Below are positions 8,010-16,818 of a DNA stretch of 64,000 nt, piece by piece. The first letter of the stretch is position 1. Each line of letters opens with the position of its first letter. The position numbers and the translations under genes were made by a program. The notes under the pieces were generated by a model. The model was given only the letters and a program-made list of their open reading frames with translations, searched no databases and was not told the DNA's origin. Source of the stretch: Mycobacterium sp. E796 (GTDB taxonomy: Bacteria > Actinomycetota > Actinomycetes > Mycobacteriales > Mycobacteriaceae); contig NZ_LZKK01000325.1 of the NCBI RefSeq assembly GCF_001672815.1, positions 1 to 64,000 on the forward strand. The letters run 5' to 3'.

Positions 8010-9011
8010 ATGCCAAGCATCCCGCAGTCGCTGTTGTGGATCTCGCTCGTGGTGCTCTGGCTGTTCGTCCTTGTTCCGATGCTGATCAGCAAACGCGACG
8101 CCGTGCGTCGCACCAGCGACGTCGCCCTGGCCACGCGGGTGCTCAACGGCGCCGGCTCCCGGCTGCTCAGGCGCAGTGGGCCCGCCGCGGGTCATCGCAG
8201 CGATCCCGACTGGAAGCCGGAGGAGGACGCGGTCGACGACGAGCTCGCCGAGCCCGAGCACGACGAAGACGACGCCGAAACCGAGGAGGTGGCGCGTCCC
8301 GTCGTCGTGCGGGCCACGGCCACCGAAGCGGCCGAACCCGACTACCTGGACGTCGACGTCATCGAGGATGCCGGCGCGCTCCCGGCGGGGGCCGCGGCGG
8401 ACGAGGACGCAAAGGACGCCGACGAGACCGAGCCCGTCGCCGAGCAGGCCGAGACCAGCGACGAAGAGCTGGACGACCGCTACGAATATGTCGAGGACTC
8501 TTCGGGTTTGGAGCCCGAGGCGGACCGCGAGGAGGACGAGGACCCGCGGGCGTACGTCGCGGCGGGGGCGTCGCGGCGGCGCCGGTTCGACCCCAAGGCC
8601 GCGGCCGCGGTCAGCGCGCGCAAGTACGCCTTCCGCAAGCGGGTGCTGATGGTGATGGCGGTCGTTCTGACCGGCTCGGCCGCGGCCGCGTTCGAGGTCA
8701 CGCCGACGGCCTGGTGGGTGTGCGGCAGCGCGACCGTGGTGACCGTGCTCTACCTCGCCTACTTGCGTCGCCAGACCCGCATCGAGGAGAGGGTGCGTCG
8801 CCGCCGGATGCAGAGGTTGGCGCGGGCGCGGCTCGGCGTGGAGAACACCCACGACCGTGAATACGACCTGGTGCCCTCGCGGCTGCGGCGCCCCGGCGCG
8901 GTGGTGCTGGAGATCGACGACGAGGACCCGATCTTCGAGCACTTGGACTACGCGATGCCGATGCGGACCTTCGGGTGGCCCCGCGACCTGCCGCGCGCGG
9001 TCGGCGAGTAG
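8010..9011 (+). CDS. glpR: Membrane receptor GlpR
   Basis: 333 aa from the ATG at 8010, with AAGGAG nine bases upstream. TM1 covers about 8–27 (LLWISLVVLWLFVLVPML). A long Asp/Glu-rich disordered cytoplasmic region (about 70–185) follows, then two further TM helices at about 212–260 and a basic segment (ERVRRRRMQRLARARLG). The end carries conserved FEHLDYAMP. This is the layout of GlpR, the receptor that links Glp and FtsZ to the division site in Corynebacteriales. M. tuberculosis counterpart Rv0996. Last protein gene before the tRNA and island boundary. Confidence 0.85.
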   Translation: MPSIPQSLLWISLVVLWLFVLVPMLISKRDAVRRTSDVALATRVLNGAGSRLLRRSGPAAGHRSDPDWKPEEDAVDDELAEPEHDEDDAETEEVARPVVVRATATEAAEPDYLDVDVIEDAGALPAGAAADEDAKDADETEPVAEQAETSDEELDDRYEYVEDSSGLEPEADREEDEDPRAYVAAGASRRRRFDPKAAAAVSARKYAFRKRVLMVMAVVLTGSAAAAFEVTPTAWWVCGSATVVTVLYLAYLRRQTRIEERVRRRRMQRLARARLGVENTHDREYDLVPSRLRRPGAVVLEIDDEDPIFEHLDYAMPMRTFGWPRDLPRAVGE

Positions 9012-9061
9012 CGCCGGCAGTTCGGCGGTTCGCCGCGCGGCTGGTAGCCTGCTAGCGGTCA

Positions 9062-9137
9062 GGGGCTATGGCGCAGTTGGTAGCGCGTCTCGTTCGCATC
9101 GAGAAGGTCAGGGGTTCGAATCCCCTTAGCTCCACCA
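9062..9137 (+). tRNA. tRNA-Ala (anticodon CGC)
   Basis: The acceptor stem GGGGCTA/TAGCTCC contains the G3·U70 wobble pair that specifies alanine. The D arm is GCGCAGTTGGTAGCGC, the anticodon loop TTCGCAT gives CGC, and the T arm is GTCAGGGGTTCGAATCCCC. The discriminator A is at 9134 and CCA is encoded at 9135–9137. Foreign sequence begins at once after CCA, so the 3' end probably served as an attachment site. Confidence 0.96.
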
Positions 9138-9294
9138 TTGTGAATAGTCCGTGGGTGAAGTCGGATGCCAGGCGTTCGTTGGGTTGTTCGGCGGCAAAGC
9201 GGATGTAGGAGGATTTGGGCCGTTTGTGGGGTTGCGCGTCGATCAGCCCGGCCGCGCGCAAGTGCCGGTGGATCGACGCCGGGATGCAGATCAA
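9138..9294 (-). mobile_element. IS481-family transposase remnant
   Basis: The minus strand encodes PASIHRHLRAAGLIDAQ, PHKRPKSSYIRFAAEQPNER and SDFTHG. These match the segment between the HTH and the first catalytic Asp (QxDFTHW) of IS481-type DDE transposases. Neither the rest of the HTH domain nor the remaining DDE catalytic core is present. It stops exactly at the tRNA CCA. It is a fragment without recognisable terminal repeats, marking the left edge of the accessory region. Confidence 0.8.
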
Positions 9295-9395
9295 CTCAAC
9301 ATCTCCGGGATAGCCGACGACCGCACCATTGACGACACCTGCGAAGAGAATGCAGCTGTCGGGGCACAGAGTGGCGTTGCCGGACTGGGCGGTCG

Positions 9396-10466
9396 CTAGG
9401 GGTTGTCAGGCCCTGGGTCGCCCAGCCGACTTCGAACGATGCCCCACGGATCGGCATATTTCCCCGGCAGGCTGTGGTATGCCGACCGCCGTGTCAGGAT
9501 GGCGCGCACCACTGGGGCGAACGGCCGCAACAGATGGCGTTTCCAGCCTAGCTGCGCACGGACTTCAGCCAAGATGCTGGGCCACGAATGATGTTGGAAG
9601 CAAAGACATTCTTGGGCAGGGCCGGCGTCCATCCAGTCGGTGGCGAACCAGTCGATATCACTGTTGGGGTCGCCAGGTCGGCCCGGTGGCAGCGCGCCGT
9701 CTAATCCGACTGCGGCCGTTAGATCGTGGCCGGCATCGGAGTACCGCAGCAGATGCGAATCGTCGCCGCCGATCAGCAGGATCTTGCCGGCGGCGTCGGC
9801 GGTGGTTGCCGTGGCGAATGCTTTCGCTACGTCACGCACGTCGACGGTATGAATACGGCCGTCGAGCGGTAACGCACTTTCGAACAAGATGACGTCCCAA
9901 CTGCTCAGCATCGACGTCAACTCAGTGCTGACTACCGCGCCCAGGCGCAGTATGACCCACTCCAGGGAAGACGACTGGACTAGTTCTTCGGCCGCCAATT
10001 TGGTTGCGCCGTACACGTCGTTCGGGCATGTCGGGGAGTCCGCTCGAGCCGGGTCGGAATAAAGGTGTGGGTTTCGCGCGCCGAACACTGCCACGCTGGA
10101 CGCGTGAACGAACCTTGGCGGTGTGGGTTGGGCCTGCGCGGCCGCTAGCAGGGAGCGGCCGATATCAACGTTGACCGTTCGGCCGAGCTGGGGATTCTTA
10201 TAGATGGCGGGCGCGATCATGCCTACCAGATGGATGATGGCCGTTGGGGACACGCTGCCGAGCAGCTCGTCGATCTGGGCCTGGTCGGTCAGGTCGGCCC
10301 AGCGAACTTCAACGCCGGCGGGTAACTTTCTGGCCGCTTTGACATACGCAGGCGTCTCCAAATCGGTTGCGACGACGCGACGACCTTCGGCGACCAGCCG
10401 CTTGACCGTCGCTCGACCGACCAGGCCGAAGGCGCCAGTGACCATTACAGTCCCCGAGGCGGTCAT
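9396..10466 (-). CDS. NAD-dependent epimerase/dehydratase (extended SDR)
   Basis: 356 aa from the ATG at 10466, which has GGAAGGA upstream. A GTG at 10496 is a weaker alternative. The Rossmann motif VTGAFGLVGRATV and catalytic DVYGATKLAAEE (YxxxK) define an extended SDR acting on a sugar-nucleotide or 3β-hydroxysteroid-like substrate. The C-terminal part (ILTRRSAYHSLPGKYADPWG) was not recognised. First intact gene of the accessory block, alone on its strand; its role in the cluster is unknown. Confidence 0.85.
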   Translation of the reverse strand: MTASGTVMVTGAFGLVGRATVKRLVAEGRRVVATDLETPAYVKAARKLPAGVEVRWADLTDQAQIDELLGSVSPTAIIHLVGMIAPAIYKNPQLGRTVNVDIGRSLLAAAQAQPTPPRFVHASSVAVFGARNPHLYSDPARADSPTCPNDVYGATKLAAEELVQSSSLEWVILRLGAVVSTELTSMLSSWDVILFESALPLDGRIHTVDVRDVAKAFATATTADAAGKILLIGGDDSHLLRYSDAGHDLTAAVGLDGALPPGRPGDPNSDIDWFATDWMDAGPAQECLCFQHHSWPSILAEVRAQLGWKRHLLRPFAPVVRAILTRRSAYHSLPGKYADPWGIVRSRLGDPGPDNP

Positions 10467-10942
10467 CGAAGATTTCCTTCCAAAATTTCCTGTCACTGTG
10501 GGTCACTGCGTCGACGCCTCTGGTTCGGCGCTGCGGCTTGACGGTTTGCGAATCCAAATCGCCTTCGCCGCAAGGCACTTTCAGCGACGACAGGTCACCC
10601 GCAGATCCATTCACCCGTCCGTCGTTGTGTTTGCCTAGACCACGTACTTGTCATGGTCATGGCGCCCCTCTTCGCGCCAGGTCTACTCGCCGAGCGCACC
10701 CCGCCGTTGCCTGGATGCCGGGAGCGAGTCGAACCCGTCCGACTTTATCTATGCTGAATAAAATATATCGTCTCCCACGGGTGAAGCAAGCCACTCCATC
10801 GCGCTCTGGCGACCTGGGGTGGCGCGGGCAGCGGCAAGCGAAGGGGAAAGGGGAGATGTCGCAGCGTGGGCGGATACTGCCAGCGCGTTCGCCGGGGCTT
10901 CCCTGCTCACCATTGACCGATTACGAGGCGCGATTGACGCAC
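10467..10942. other. Intergenic region, no gene seen
   Basis: 476 bp between the epimerase gene and the DUF445 gene stop. An AT-rich patch at 10741–10772 (containing tgctgaataaaatatatcg) stands out against the GC-rich surroundings and could hold promoter elements for the epimerase. No RNA gene or convincing ORF was recognised. Confidence 0.5.
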
Positions 10943-12193
10943 TTATCGTGTGATCAGCGACAGGATAATTTCCTCTTGGGCCAACCCGACCAGGAATCCG
11001 AGCGCTGCGCCAACCACGATGATGATCCACTCGTCGTCTTTGAAAATGGGACGTAGCAGACTCTCGAACTGGTGCGCATCCATCTGGCTCATCTTCTCGA
11101 CCATGATCGCTTCCAGATTGATCCGGTCGGCGAAGTATTTTTCAGCGTAGCCGATGTTTTCCGGCAGTTTTTCAATGACTATGTCGGCGATTCGCTGCTT
11201 CATATCACGGTACTGGCGGCCGCCGACGGCACTGATGATGCGAGCCGCGAAACCCATTTGCTTGTCAATGGTTTGGTGGATTTCGGTTTGGATGGCGTCA
11301 AAAAACCTGTCCGACATAGGGCCGGTGAGTAGGCTTTCGAGGATGGCCTGGGCGGTGAAGATTTCCCTGGCCATTAACTCTGAGTAGTTGCGAATGACCT
11401 CCTCGCGGCTGGCTTGAAATACGCCTTGCCACTTGAAACCGGGGAACACTGTCCGTCGTTCGATCGGTCGGAAGATCATCTGCAGGGCCAGGTAGTCGGT
11501 TAGGCCGCCGGTGAGCAGACCGAATGCGGGCAACGTCCACGCCCATCCGGTCAAGCCGAATGCTATTGCTTGGATTACGCCGATGATGAACCCGAATATC
11601 AGCCCGGCTTTGACGAAGAATTTGAAGGCTGTTCCGCCCATGTCCTCGAAGACTTTGACGAGTCTTGCCTTATCGGTGACCATCTTAGTGACGACCATGT
11701 GCTTGACGTCGAAAAACTGGTCGAGTTGATCCTTGAACTGATCAAACATCTCGCGCGAGGCCGCCGGCATGCGTGCTTCCACACCGATCACAATCAAATC
11801 CTTGACCTGGTCGGGAGTCGCCCGCCACAGCTGAGGTTGCAGAGACATCATTATCTCGTCGACGATCTCGGTCGTGGCCGTCCGCAGCGGCTCACCAAGT
11901 TCTTTGACCAATTCGTCGGGATCCAACTGGTCGAACAGTTCCTGAGGTTCGATGATATCGGACATCATCGTATCGACCATTGTGGCAGCGACCTTCGGTG
12001 CCATTCGCGGAATCTGTCCCTGCCAGCCAAGAAACGGCTTTATGCCCTTGAACTCTAACGGATAGAACATCATTTTGAGGGCGAGGATTTTCGTCGCCCA
12101 ACCGATCAACGCGGCACCGAGCGGTATCGAAATGTACACCCACGCCGGGTGCGTGAAAATGCTGCCCAGGTCGACATCGATGTCGATTCTCAC
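10943..12193 (-). CDS. DUF445 family membrane protein
   Basis: 416 aa from a GTG at 12193 that overlaps the upstream stop (GTGA). An in-frame GTG at 12208 is the alternative. N-terminal hydrophobic helix at about 17–35, then the DUF445 signature TKILALKMMFYPLEF and WQGQIPR. A central hydrophobic pair lies around 195–235 with a second TDYLALQMIFRPIE repeat, and a C-terminal hydrophobic helix (IIIVVGAALGFLVGLAQEEI). The two similar ALxMxFxPxE blocks indicate internal duplication, known for this family. Function unknown. Probably cotranslated with the gene upstream. Confidence 0.85.
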   Translation of the reverse strand: MRIDIDVDLGSIFTHPAWVYISIPLGAALIGWATKILALKMMFYPLEFKGIKPFLGWQGQIPRMAPKVAATMVDTMMSDIIEPQELFDQLDPDELVKELGEPLRTATTEIVDEIMMSLQPQLWRATPDQVKDLIVIGVEARMPAASREMFDQFKDQLDQFFDVKHMVVTKMVTDKARLVKVFEDMGGTAFKFFVKAGLIFGFIIGVIQAIAFGLTGWAWTLPAFGLLTGGLTDYLALQMIFRPIERRTVFPGFKWQGVFQASREEVIRNYSELMAREIFTAQAILESLLTGPMSDRFFDAIQTEIHQTIDKQMGFAARIISAVGGRQYRDMKQRIADIVIEKLPENIGYAEKYFADRINLEAIMVEKMSQMDAHQFESLLRPIFKDDEWIIIVVGAALGFLVGLAQEEIILSLITR

Positions 12194-12861
12194 TTCGCCG
12201 CTTCCCACACTTCCAGGCCGAGCGCGGTGATGCTCACTGTGCGCTTGATCACCCGTGCTCCGCGTATCCCGCGCCGCGCTTTGACTTGAGCGACGTTCAC
12301 CGCGTCGTCGGCGAGCAGCACCTCGTAGTCGTTCGCCATGGCGCTGGGGCCTTCCGGCCCGATCGCGACCAAGCCCAGCTGCAACATCCGGGTCAGGTAG
12401 AGCGGCGTGTAAATGGGCAGCGATACGCCCGCGACGCGGCCCACTGTCGATGCGTTGGCCAATACGGTTACGTTGCTACCGGTCGCAGTGGGTTCGGCTA
12501 CATGGACCACCGGGTAGGCCGAACCATCCGAGACCGCAGCCAGAATGCGCGCCTCATCGGGGACAAGTGCCTGAAGCAATGCGCCGTAGAGTTCATTTCG
12601 ACTGTCATCGGGTGAGTAGAAAAGCGATCGTTCCAGCAAAGACTCAAGGATCACCGTCGGTAACGGCGGGACGTTCCTGTCACCCTCGGGGTGTCGGGGG
12701 CCCGACGAGTTAGGCGCGTCGAGCTGCTCGAGGTGTTGTCGGATCGCTCCGACCACGTAGCGTTCGACCTCTAGGGCCACCGGCAACACACCGCCGACCA
12801 CGACACCTTCCGCCACCTTGAGGCCGCCGCGCATCAAGCGCGCCAGGTGCGTCGTGGTCAT
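12190..12861 (-). CDS. DUF4393/Abi-alpha-like protein
   Basis: 223 aa, ATG at 12861. An N-terminal Gly/Val-rich helix (LKVAEGVVVGGVLPVALEVERYV) is followed by a soluble domain with ILESLLERSLFYSPDDSRNELYGALLQALVPDEARILAAVS, which resembles the DUF4393 (Abi-alpha) layout: a helix, then 'L..LL...DEA.iL..l'. The assignment rests on pattern only. Proteins of that class have been linked to abortive phage infection, but no such function can be read here. Overlaps the DUF445 gene by 4 bp, so the pair probably acts together at the membrane. Confidence 0.6.
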   Translation of the reverse strand: MTTTHLARLMRGGLKVAEGVVVGGVLPVALEVERYVVGAIRQHLEQLDAPNSSGPRHPEGDRNVPPLPTVILESLLERSLFYSPDDSRNELYGALLQALVPDEARILAAVSDGSAYPVVHVAEPTATGSNVTVLANASTVGRVAGVSLPIYTPLYLTRMLQLGLVAIGPEGPSAMANDYEVLLADDAVNVAQVKARRGIRGARVIKRTVSITALGLEVWEAAK

Positions 12862-13584
12862 GGGCTACCATCTCGAAAGACCAATTTCCTTGATCTCACT
12901 ATTCGCATCTCATTCTGTGTTGATGGGGTCGTCAGCCATTTGCGTGCCACGGATCTTGCAAAGGATCACCACAAATACGGTGGACCGTACCGGGTATGCA
13001 CGAATTCACCCGGGCGCGGGCCAAAATGGCGAGGGGGATCCCGTTGCTCAATGGAGAACGTTTTTCTTCCGTTGTGATTGACCAGGCAACTAGGTGATGC
13101 CGAGCGTGGTTTGGACTGCGTCTTCGGTGTGGACCTGCCGTCGCATCTGTCGGGTGACTTCCTCGAATCGTCCAGCCAACCGAAAGGAGCAAGTCTTGGT
13201 GTGATCCCCCAGCCGAGCAGCATTTCTCTTCACAGGCTAGACAATAAGGCTCCTCCGCGGAAGTCCCAGTCCCTCGGTCTAGGGGAAGACCAGAGGGATA
13301 TGGTGCGGATGACGACCATCGAGCCCCACGGGACCGTGTCCGCTCGCGCCGCCCGGGCGCGGACAGACCCACGAGCGCGGCGTCAAAGACCAAAGGGAAG
13401 CCGAAGCGTTCGGCGCCACCATTGAAGTGGCGAAGATGGTGCGGCGAGCACGTCGCGCCGGTCGCACGCCAGGCGGCAATGTCCGCGGGCCACCGACGTG
13501 TCCCTTGCTGTGGGAGAGCGCCTATCGCTGCCGATGCGAGTCGACTGCGACAGGAAGCCGCTTGTGCGCGCGGTATGGGTTTCG

Positions 13585-13600
13585 ACTAGACTTGTCTAGT
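13585..13600. promoter_or_regulatory. Perfect operator-like palindrome
   Basis: ACTAGAC-TT-GTCTAGT is a perfect 7-bp inverted repeat with a 2-bp spacer, about 340 bp before the SDR start at 13938. It is typical of a TetR-family operator. It shares CTAG half-sites with the operator found at three other promoters, but the CTAG centres are 10 bp apart rather than 9, so it may bind a different regulator. Confidence 0.5.
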
Positions 13601-13618
13601 CTGTTTTGAAAAAGGTCC

Positions 13619-13652
13619 GCGCTATTGCCAATGAAGCGCTATTGCCAATGAA
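13619..13652 (+). repeat. 17-bp perfect tandem duplication
   Basis: Two adjacent copies of gcgctattgccaatgaa are followed directly by GGAGG. 17 bp is not a multiple of 3, so a coding role is unlikely. It could be slippage or a recent duplication in a leader region. Confidence 0.9.
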
Positions 13653-13937
13653 GGAGGCATCGCATCACCGCGTATCACCGCAAGGTTCGGCCGATCCTGC
13701 CGGCCGTCGCGCTGCCGAGATTACCTCTTCAACATCAATCCTGACAGCGGTTTTCTGGCGGCGGACGGCCGACGTTTTGCTGGCCAACCGCGTTCCTTCG
13801 CGTGACTGCATTCTTTCGCTACGACACGATGTCGATGATTGCGCCGTGGGCCGACAGGTGCCAGAGCCACGCGTCGAGTTTCTCTATTAGCGGGAAGATC
13901 ACGGATATTTTCTACGGGATATAGATCGGAGGGTGGC

Positions 13938-14696
13938 ATGGAAGTCAGCGGAAAGAAAGCCGTCGTCATCGGCGGCGCCTCGGGCATGGGCCGGGCCTCG
14001 GCCGAGCTGCTGGCCGCAAAGGGCGCGGATGTCGCGGTGTTGGACCGTGAGGGTTCCGAAGGTGCGGCGGTCGCCGATGCCGTGAGTGGCGCGTTTTATC
14101 CGCTGGACGTCACCGACTTTGCCGGTACCGAGCGGACGCTACAAGCCGCAGTCGACAAGCTGGGCGGCCTGCATGTCATCGTCACTACCGCCGGCGGCGG
14201 CATCGTCAAGCGAACCCTTACCAAATCAGGCCCGCACGACCTCGAATCCTTCCAGGCTGTAATCGATCTCAATCTCGTCGCCACCTTCAATATCTGTCGG
14301 CTGGCCGCGGCACACATGGCCAGAAACGAGCCGGAGGACGATGAGCGCGGCGTCATCATCAACACCGCGTCGATCGCCGCCTTCGAAGGCCAGATCGGAC
14401 AGATCGCCTATACCGCGGCGAAGGCCGGAGTTGCGGGCATGTGCCTGACGATGGCGCGTGATCTTGGATCCCTCGGCATACGGGTACTAGCGATCGCCCC
14501 GAGCCTTTTCCTGACCGGACTGACGAGCGGTGTTCCCGAGGAGATGACGGCTGTCCTGGTCAAGGACGCCGCCTTCCCGAAGCGGATGGGCAAACCGGAG
14601 GAGTACGCCAAGTTGGTCGCGGCCATAGTAGACAACCCAATGCTCAACGGTCAGTGCCTGCGTCTGGATGCGGGACAGCGGTTCGCGCCCAAGTAG
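13938..14696 (+). CDS. SDR oxidoreductase (HSD10 / 3-hydroxyacyl-CoA dehydrogenase type)
   Basis: 252 aa from the ATG at 13938 with GGAGGG upstream. Upstream in-frame codons were rejected because of this ribosome site. Rossmann motif GGASGMGRASAE; catalytic Ser in NTASIAAFEG and YTAAK. The ending (RMGKPEEYAKLVAAIVDNPMLNGQCLRLDAG) is typical of type II 3-hydroxyacyl-CoA dehydrogenases. It probably oxidises a 3-hydroxyacyl-CoA or ring hydroxyl in the cluster's pathway. Followed by two more enzyme genes on the same strand. Confidence 0.87.
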   Translation: MEVSGKKAVVIGGASGMGRASAELLAAKGADVAVLDREGSEGAAVADAVSGAFYPLDVTDFAGTERTLQAAVDKLGGLHVIVTTAGGGIVKRTLTKSGPHDLESFQAVIDLNLVATFNICRLAAAHMARNEPEDDERGVIINTASIAAFEGQIGQIAYTAAKAGVAGMCLTMARDLGSLGIRVLAIAPSLFLTGLTSGVPEEMTAVLVKDAAFPKRMGKPEEYAKLVAAIVDNPMLNGQCLRLDAGQRFAPK

Positions 14697-14830
14697 GTGA
14701 CCGCCATTAACTTAACGAACGCCGCTAGGTCGGCTGTGCATCGAAAGGAACACGCGTCGGGAATGTCAGCCGATGCTCAGAGCATCGCGATCGGGCAGTC
14801 ATCGCCTGAGTTAGGGGTAGGTCGTAGCGA

Positions 14831-15751
14831 ATGATTTCGAAGAAGTGGTCCGAAACCGATGTCCCGGACCAATCCGGACGGATTGCGATCGTGACCGGTT
14901 CCAACACCGGTCTTGGGTTTGATACTGCTCGGGTGTTGGCCGAGCACGGCGCGACCGTGGTGATGGCGGTGCGTAACTTGGACAAAGGCAAGGCGGCCGC
15001 CGACCGGATTCTGAGCGTGACGCCCGATGCCGATGTGCTGCTCCAACGACTCGACCTTGGCTCGCTTCGATCGGTGCGCGAAGCGGCCGACGAACTGCTC
15101 GCCGCTCATCCCCGGATCGACCTGTTGATCAATAACGCCGGGGTGATGATTCCACCGAAGCAGGTCACCGAAGATGGCTTCGAATTGCAATTCGGCACAA
15201 ATAGTCTCGGTCATTTCGCACTCACGGGGCTGCTCTTGAAGAACATGTTGACCGTCGAGGGGTCGCGAGTTGTCATCGTCAGCAGCAACTTTCACAAGTT
15301 GGGCGGTGCCATTCACTTCGACGATCTGAATTGGGAGCGGACCTACAACCGAAGTGCCGCCTACGCGCAGTCCAAGCTTGCCAACCTGATGTTCTGCTAC
15401 GAGCTTCAGCGACGGTTGGCGGCGGCGGGCAAGCCGACGATCGCGGTGGCGGCCCATCCCGGATATACCGACTCCGAGTTGATCCGGCACGTCTGGGCGC
15501 CCGTCCGGCCGCTGATGAACGTCATCAGCCCTCTGATGGGCCAAGATCCGAAGATGGGTGCGCTGCCGCAATTGCTCGCAGCGACGGAACCCGAAGTCGA
15601 AGGTGGCCAGTATTGGGGTCCGAGTCGGTTGTGGGAGCTCAAAGGCTTCCCCAAGCAGGTCACGTCCAGTGCCAGGTCTCACGACGGGGACGTTCAGCGG
15701 CGGCTATGGGCCGTCTGCGAAGAGCTGACTGGCGTGAGTTTCCCGGTCTGA
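14831..15751 (+). CDS. SDR oxidoreductase, retinol-dehydrogenase-like
   Basis: 306 aa. Cofactor loop TGSNTGLGFDTARVLAEHGA, NNAG (INNAGVMIPP), Ser in VSSNFHKLGG, and YAQSKLAN. The AHPGYTDSEL segment and 'LLAATEPEVEGGQYWGP' are typical of the retinol-dehydrogenase/WWOX-like SDR group common in mycobacteria, which act on bulky hydrophobic alcohols. The stop overlaps an ATG (TGATG) in the next gene, so the two are cotranscribed. Confidence 0.88.
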   Translation: MISKKWSETDVPDQSGRIAIVTGSNTGLGFDTARVLAEHGATVVMAVRNLDKGKAAADRILSVTPDADVLLQRLDLGSLRSVREAADELLAAHPRIDLLINNAGVMIPPKQVTEDGFELQFGTNSLGHFALTGLLLKNMLTVEGSRVVIVSSNFHKLGGAIHFDDLNWERTYNRSAAYAQSKLANLMFCYELQRRLAAAGKPTIAVAAHPGYTDSELIRHVWAPVRPLMNVISPLMGQDPKMGALPQLLAATEPEVEGGQYWGPSRLWELKGFPKQVTSSARSHDGDVQRRLWAVCEELTGVSFPV

Positions 15752-15762
15752 TGGGAGGCGCA

Positions 15763-16659
15763 GTGTCGCAGCGCGACGACTTTCACCCGGACTTGCGCCG
15801 GTTTGCGCGTGTGTTGCCGCGGGGTGCGTTCAATCGACGGACGCTACCGATCATGAAAGCGCTCACAAGGCCCATGGCCTTTCTCCCGCCGCCCAAGGGC
15901 GCGAAGGTGCTCACGCTGCCCTCAGGCGCTGGGGTGCGGTTACATCGCCCTGCGACCAAGAGACATGCCGGTGCCGCTCTGCTGTGGATTCATGGCGGTG
16001 GCTATGTCATCGGTACCGCGGCGCAAGACGACTCGTTGTGCCAGCGCTTCGTGCAGCGGCTCGGGATACCTGTTGCCGCAGTCGAATACCGACTTGCGCC
16101 AAAACACCCCTACCCTGCCGCGCTTGAGGACTGCTACGACGTGCTGATCTGGCTGAGTCGGCTGCCAGGAATCGACCCGGCCCGGATCATTGTTGGCGGC
16201 GCCAGCGCGGGCGGCGGCCTCACGGCCGCATTGGCACTGCTGGCCCGCGACCGCGGCGAGGTATCGCCATTATTTCAGCTGTTGGTGTATCCGATGGTCG
16301 ACGATTGTTCCAGCGATCGCGTAGCTGACAACCCCCGCTATCGCATGTGGACGCCCAATACCAACCGGCTTGGCTGGCAGGCATATCTAGGATCGGCTGA
16401 CCCACAAGTTGCCGTTCCGGCGCGGCATACCAACCTATCTGGCGTCCCGCCCGCGTGGGTGGGGGTTGGGACTCTCGATCCACTGCATGACGAGGACGTA
16501 GAGTACGCCCGGCGGCTTGTCGATGCGGGAGTTGCCTGTGAGGTCGACACAATTCCCGGGGCATTTCACGGATTCGACATGGTCACTCCCTGGGCCGGTG
16601 TATCGCGGGCCTTCTTCGACCGGCAGTGCGACGTCTTGCAGAAGGTGCTCACCGGGTGA
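15763..16659 (+). CDS. HSL-family alpha/beta-hydrolase (Lip-type esterase)
   Basis: 298 aa from GTG at 15763, preceded by GGGAGG; an ATG at 15751 overlapping the previous stop is the alternative. The oxyanion motif HGGG (77–80) and nucleophile elbow GGASAGGG (S148) define the hormone-sensitive-lipase family. The acid and base lie in GTLDPLHDED and PGAFHGFD. It probably hydrolyses a short-chain or cyclic ester; mycobacterial LipN/LipW-type enzymes are related. No signal peptide, so cytoplasmic. Confidence 0.88.
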   Translation: MSQRDDFHPDLRRFARVLPRGAFNRRTLPIMKALTRPMAFLPPPKGAKVLTLPSGAGVRLHRPATKRHAGAALLWIHGGGYVIGTAAQDDSLCQRFVQRLGIPVAAVEYRLAPKHPYPAALEDCYDVLIWLSRLPGIDPARIIVGGASAGGGLTAALALLARDRGEVSPLFQLLVYPMVDDCSSDRVADNPRYRMWTPNTNRLGWQAYLGSADPQVAVPARHTNLSGVPPAWVGVGTLDPLHDEDVEYARRLVDAGVACEVDTIPGAFHGFDMVTPWAGVSRAFFDRQCDVLQKVLTG

Positions 16660-16818
16660 GCCGTCTTGCATCCGGGACACCCCGATCTATTGCACAGCGA
16701 GTCGTGGACCCTTTTCGAGTTTGCATGGCCAACCCGCCCGTGCACCGAGCTCCGATAGAAGACAGCCCGTATCTCATTTGCCAGCAGCCAGTTTCATACG
16801 TTCACTGCCATCGACGCG

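Larger units (their letters stand above)
12862..13937. other. Long non-coding or decayed region
   Basis: 1,076 bp with no convincing gene. Open frames here have no recognisable domains. The stretch 13380–13490 reads as a short Arg-rich segment that I could not assign. The region contains the palindrome at 13585–13600 and the 17-bp tandem duplication at 13619–13652, so its right part is probably the regulatory region of the SDR gene at 13938. The left part may be old insertion debris. Confidence 0.5.

Noticed and set aside
9052..9137. Minus-strand peptide VELRGFEPL continuing from the IS481 remnant
   Set aside because: It is the tRNA-Ala gene read on the antisense strand, a common false gene.
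13606..13890. 94-codon plus-strand frame before the first SDR
   Set aside because: Runs through a 17-bp tandem repeat not divisible by 3, starts with TTG and has no domain.
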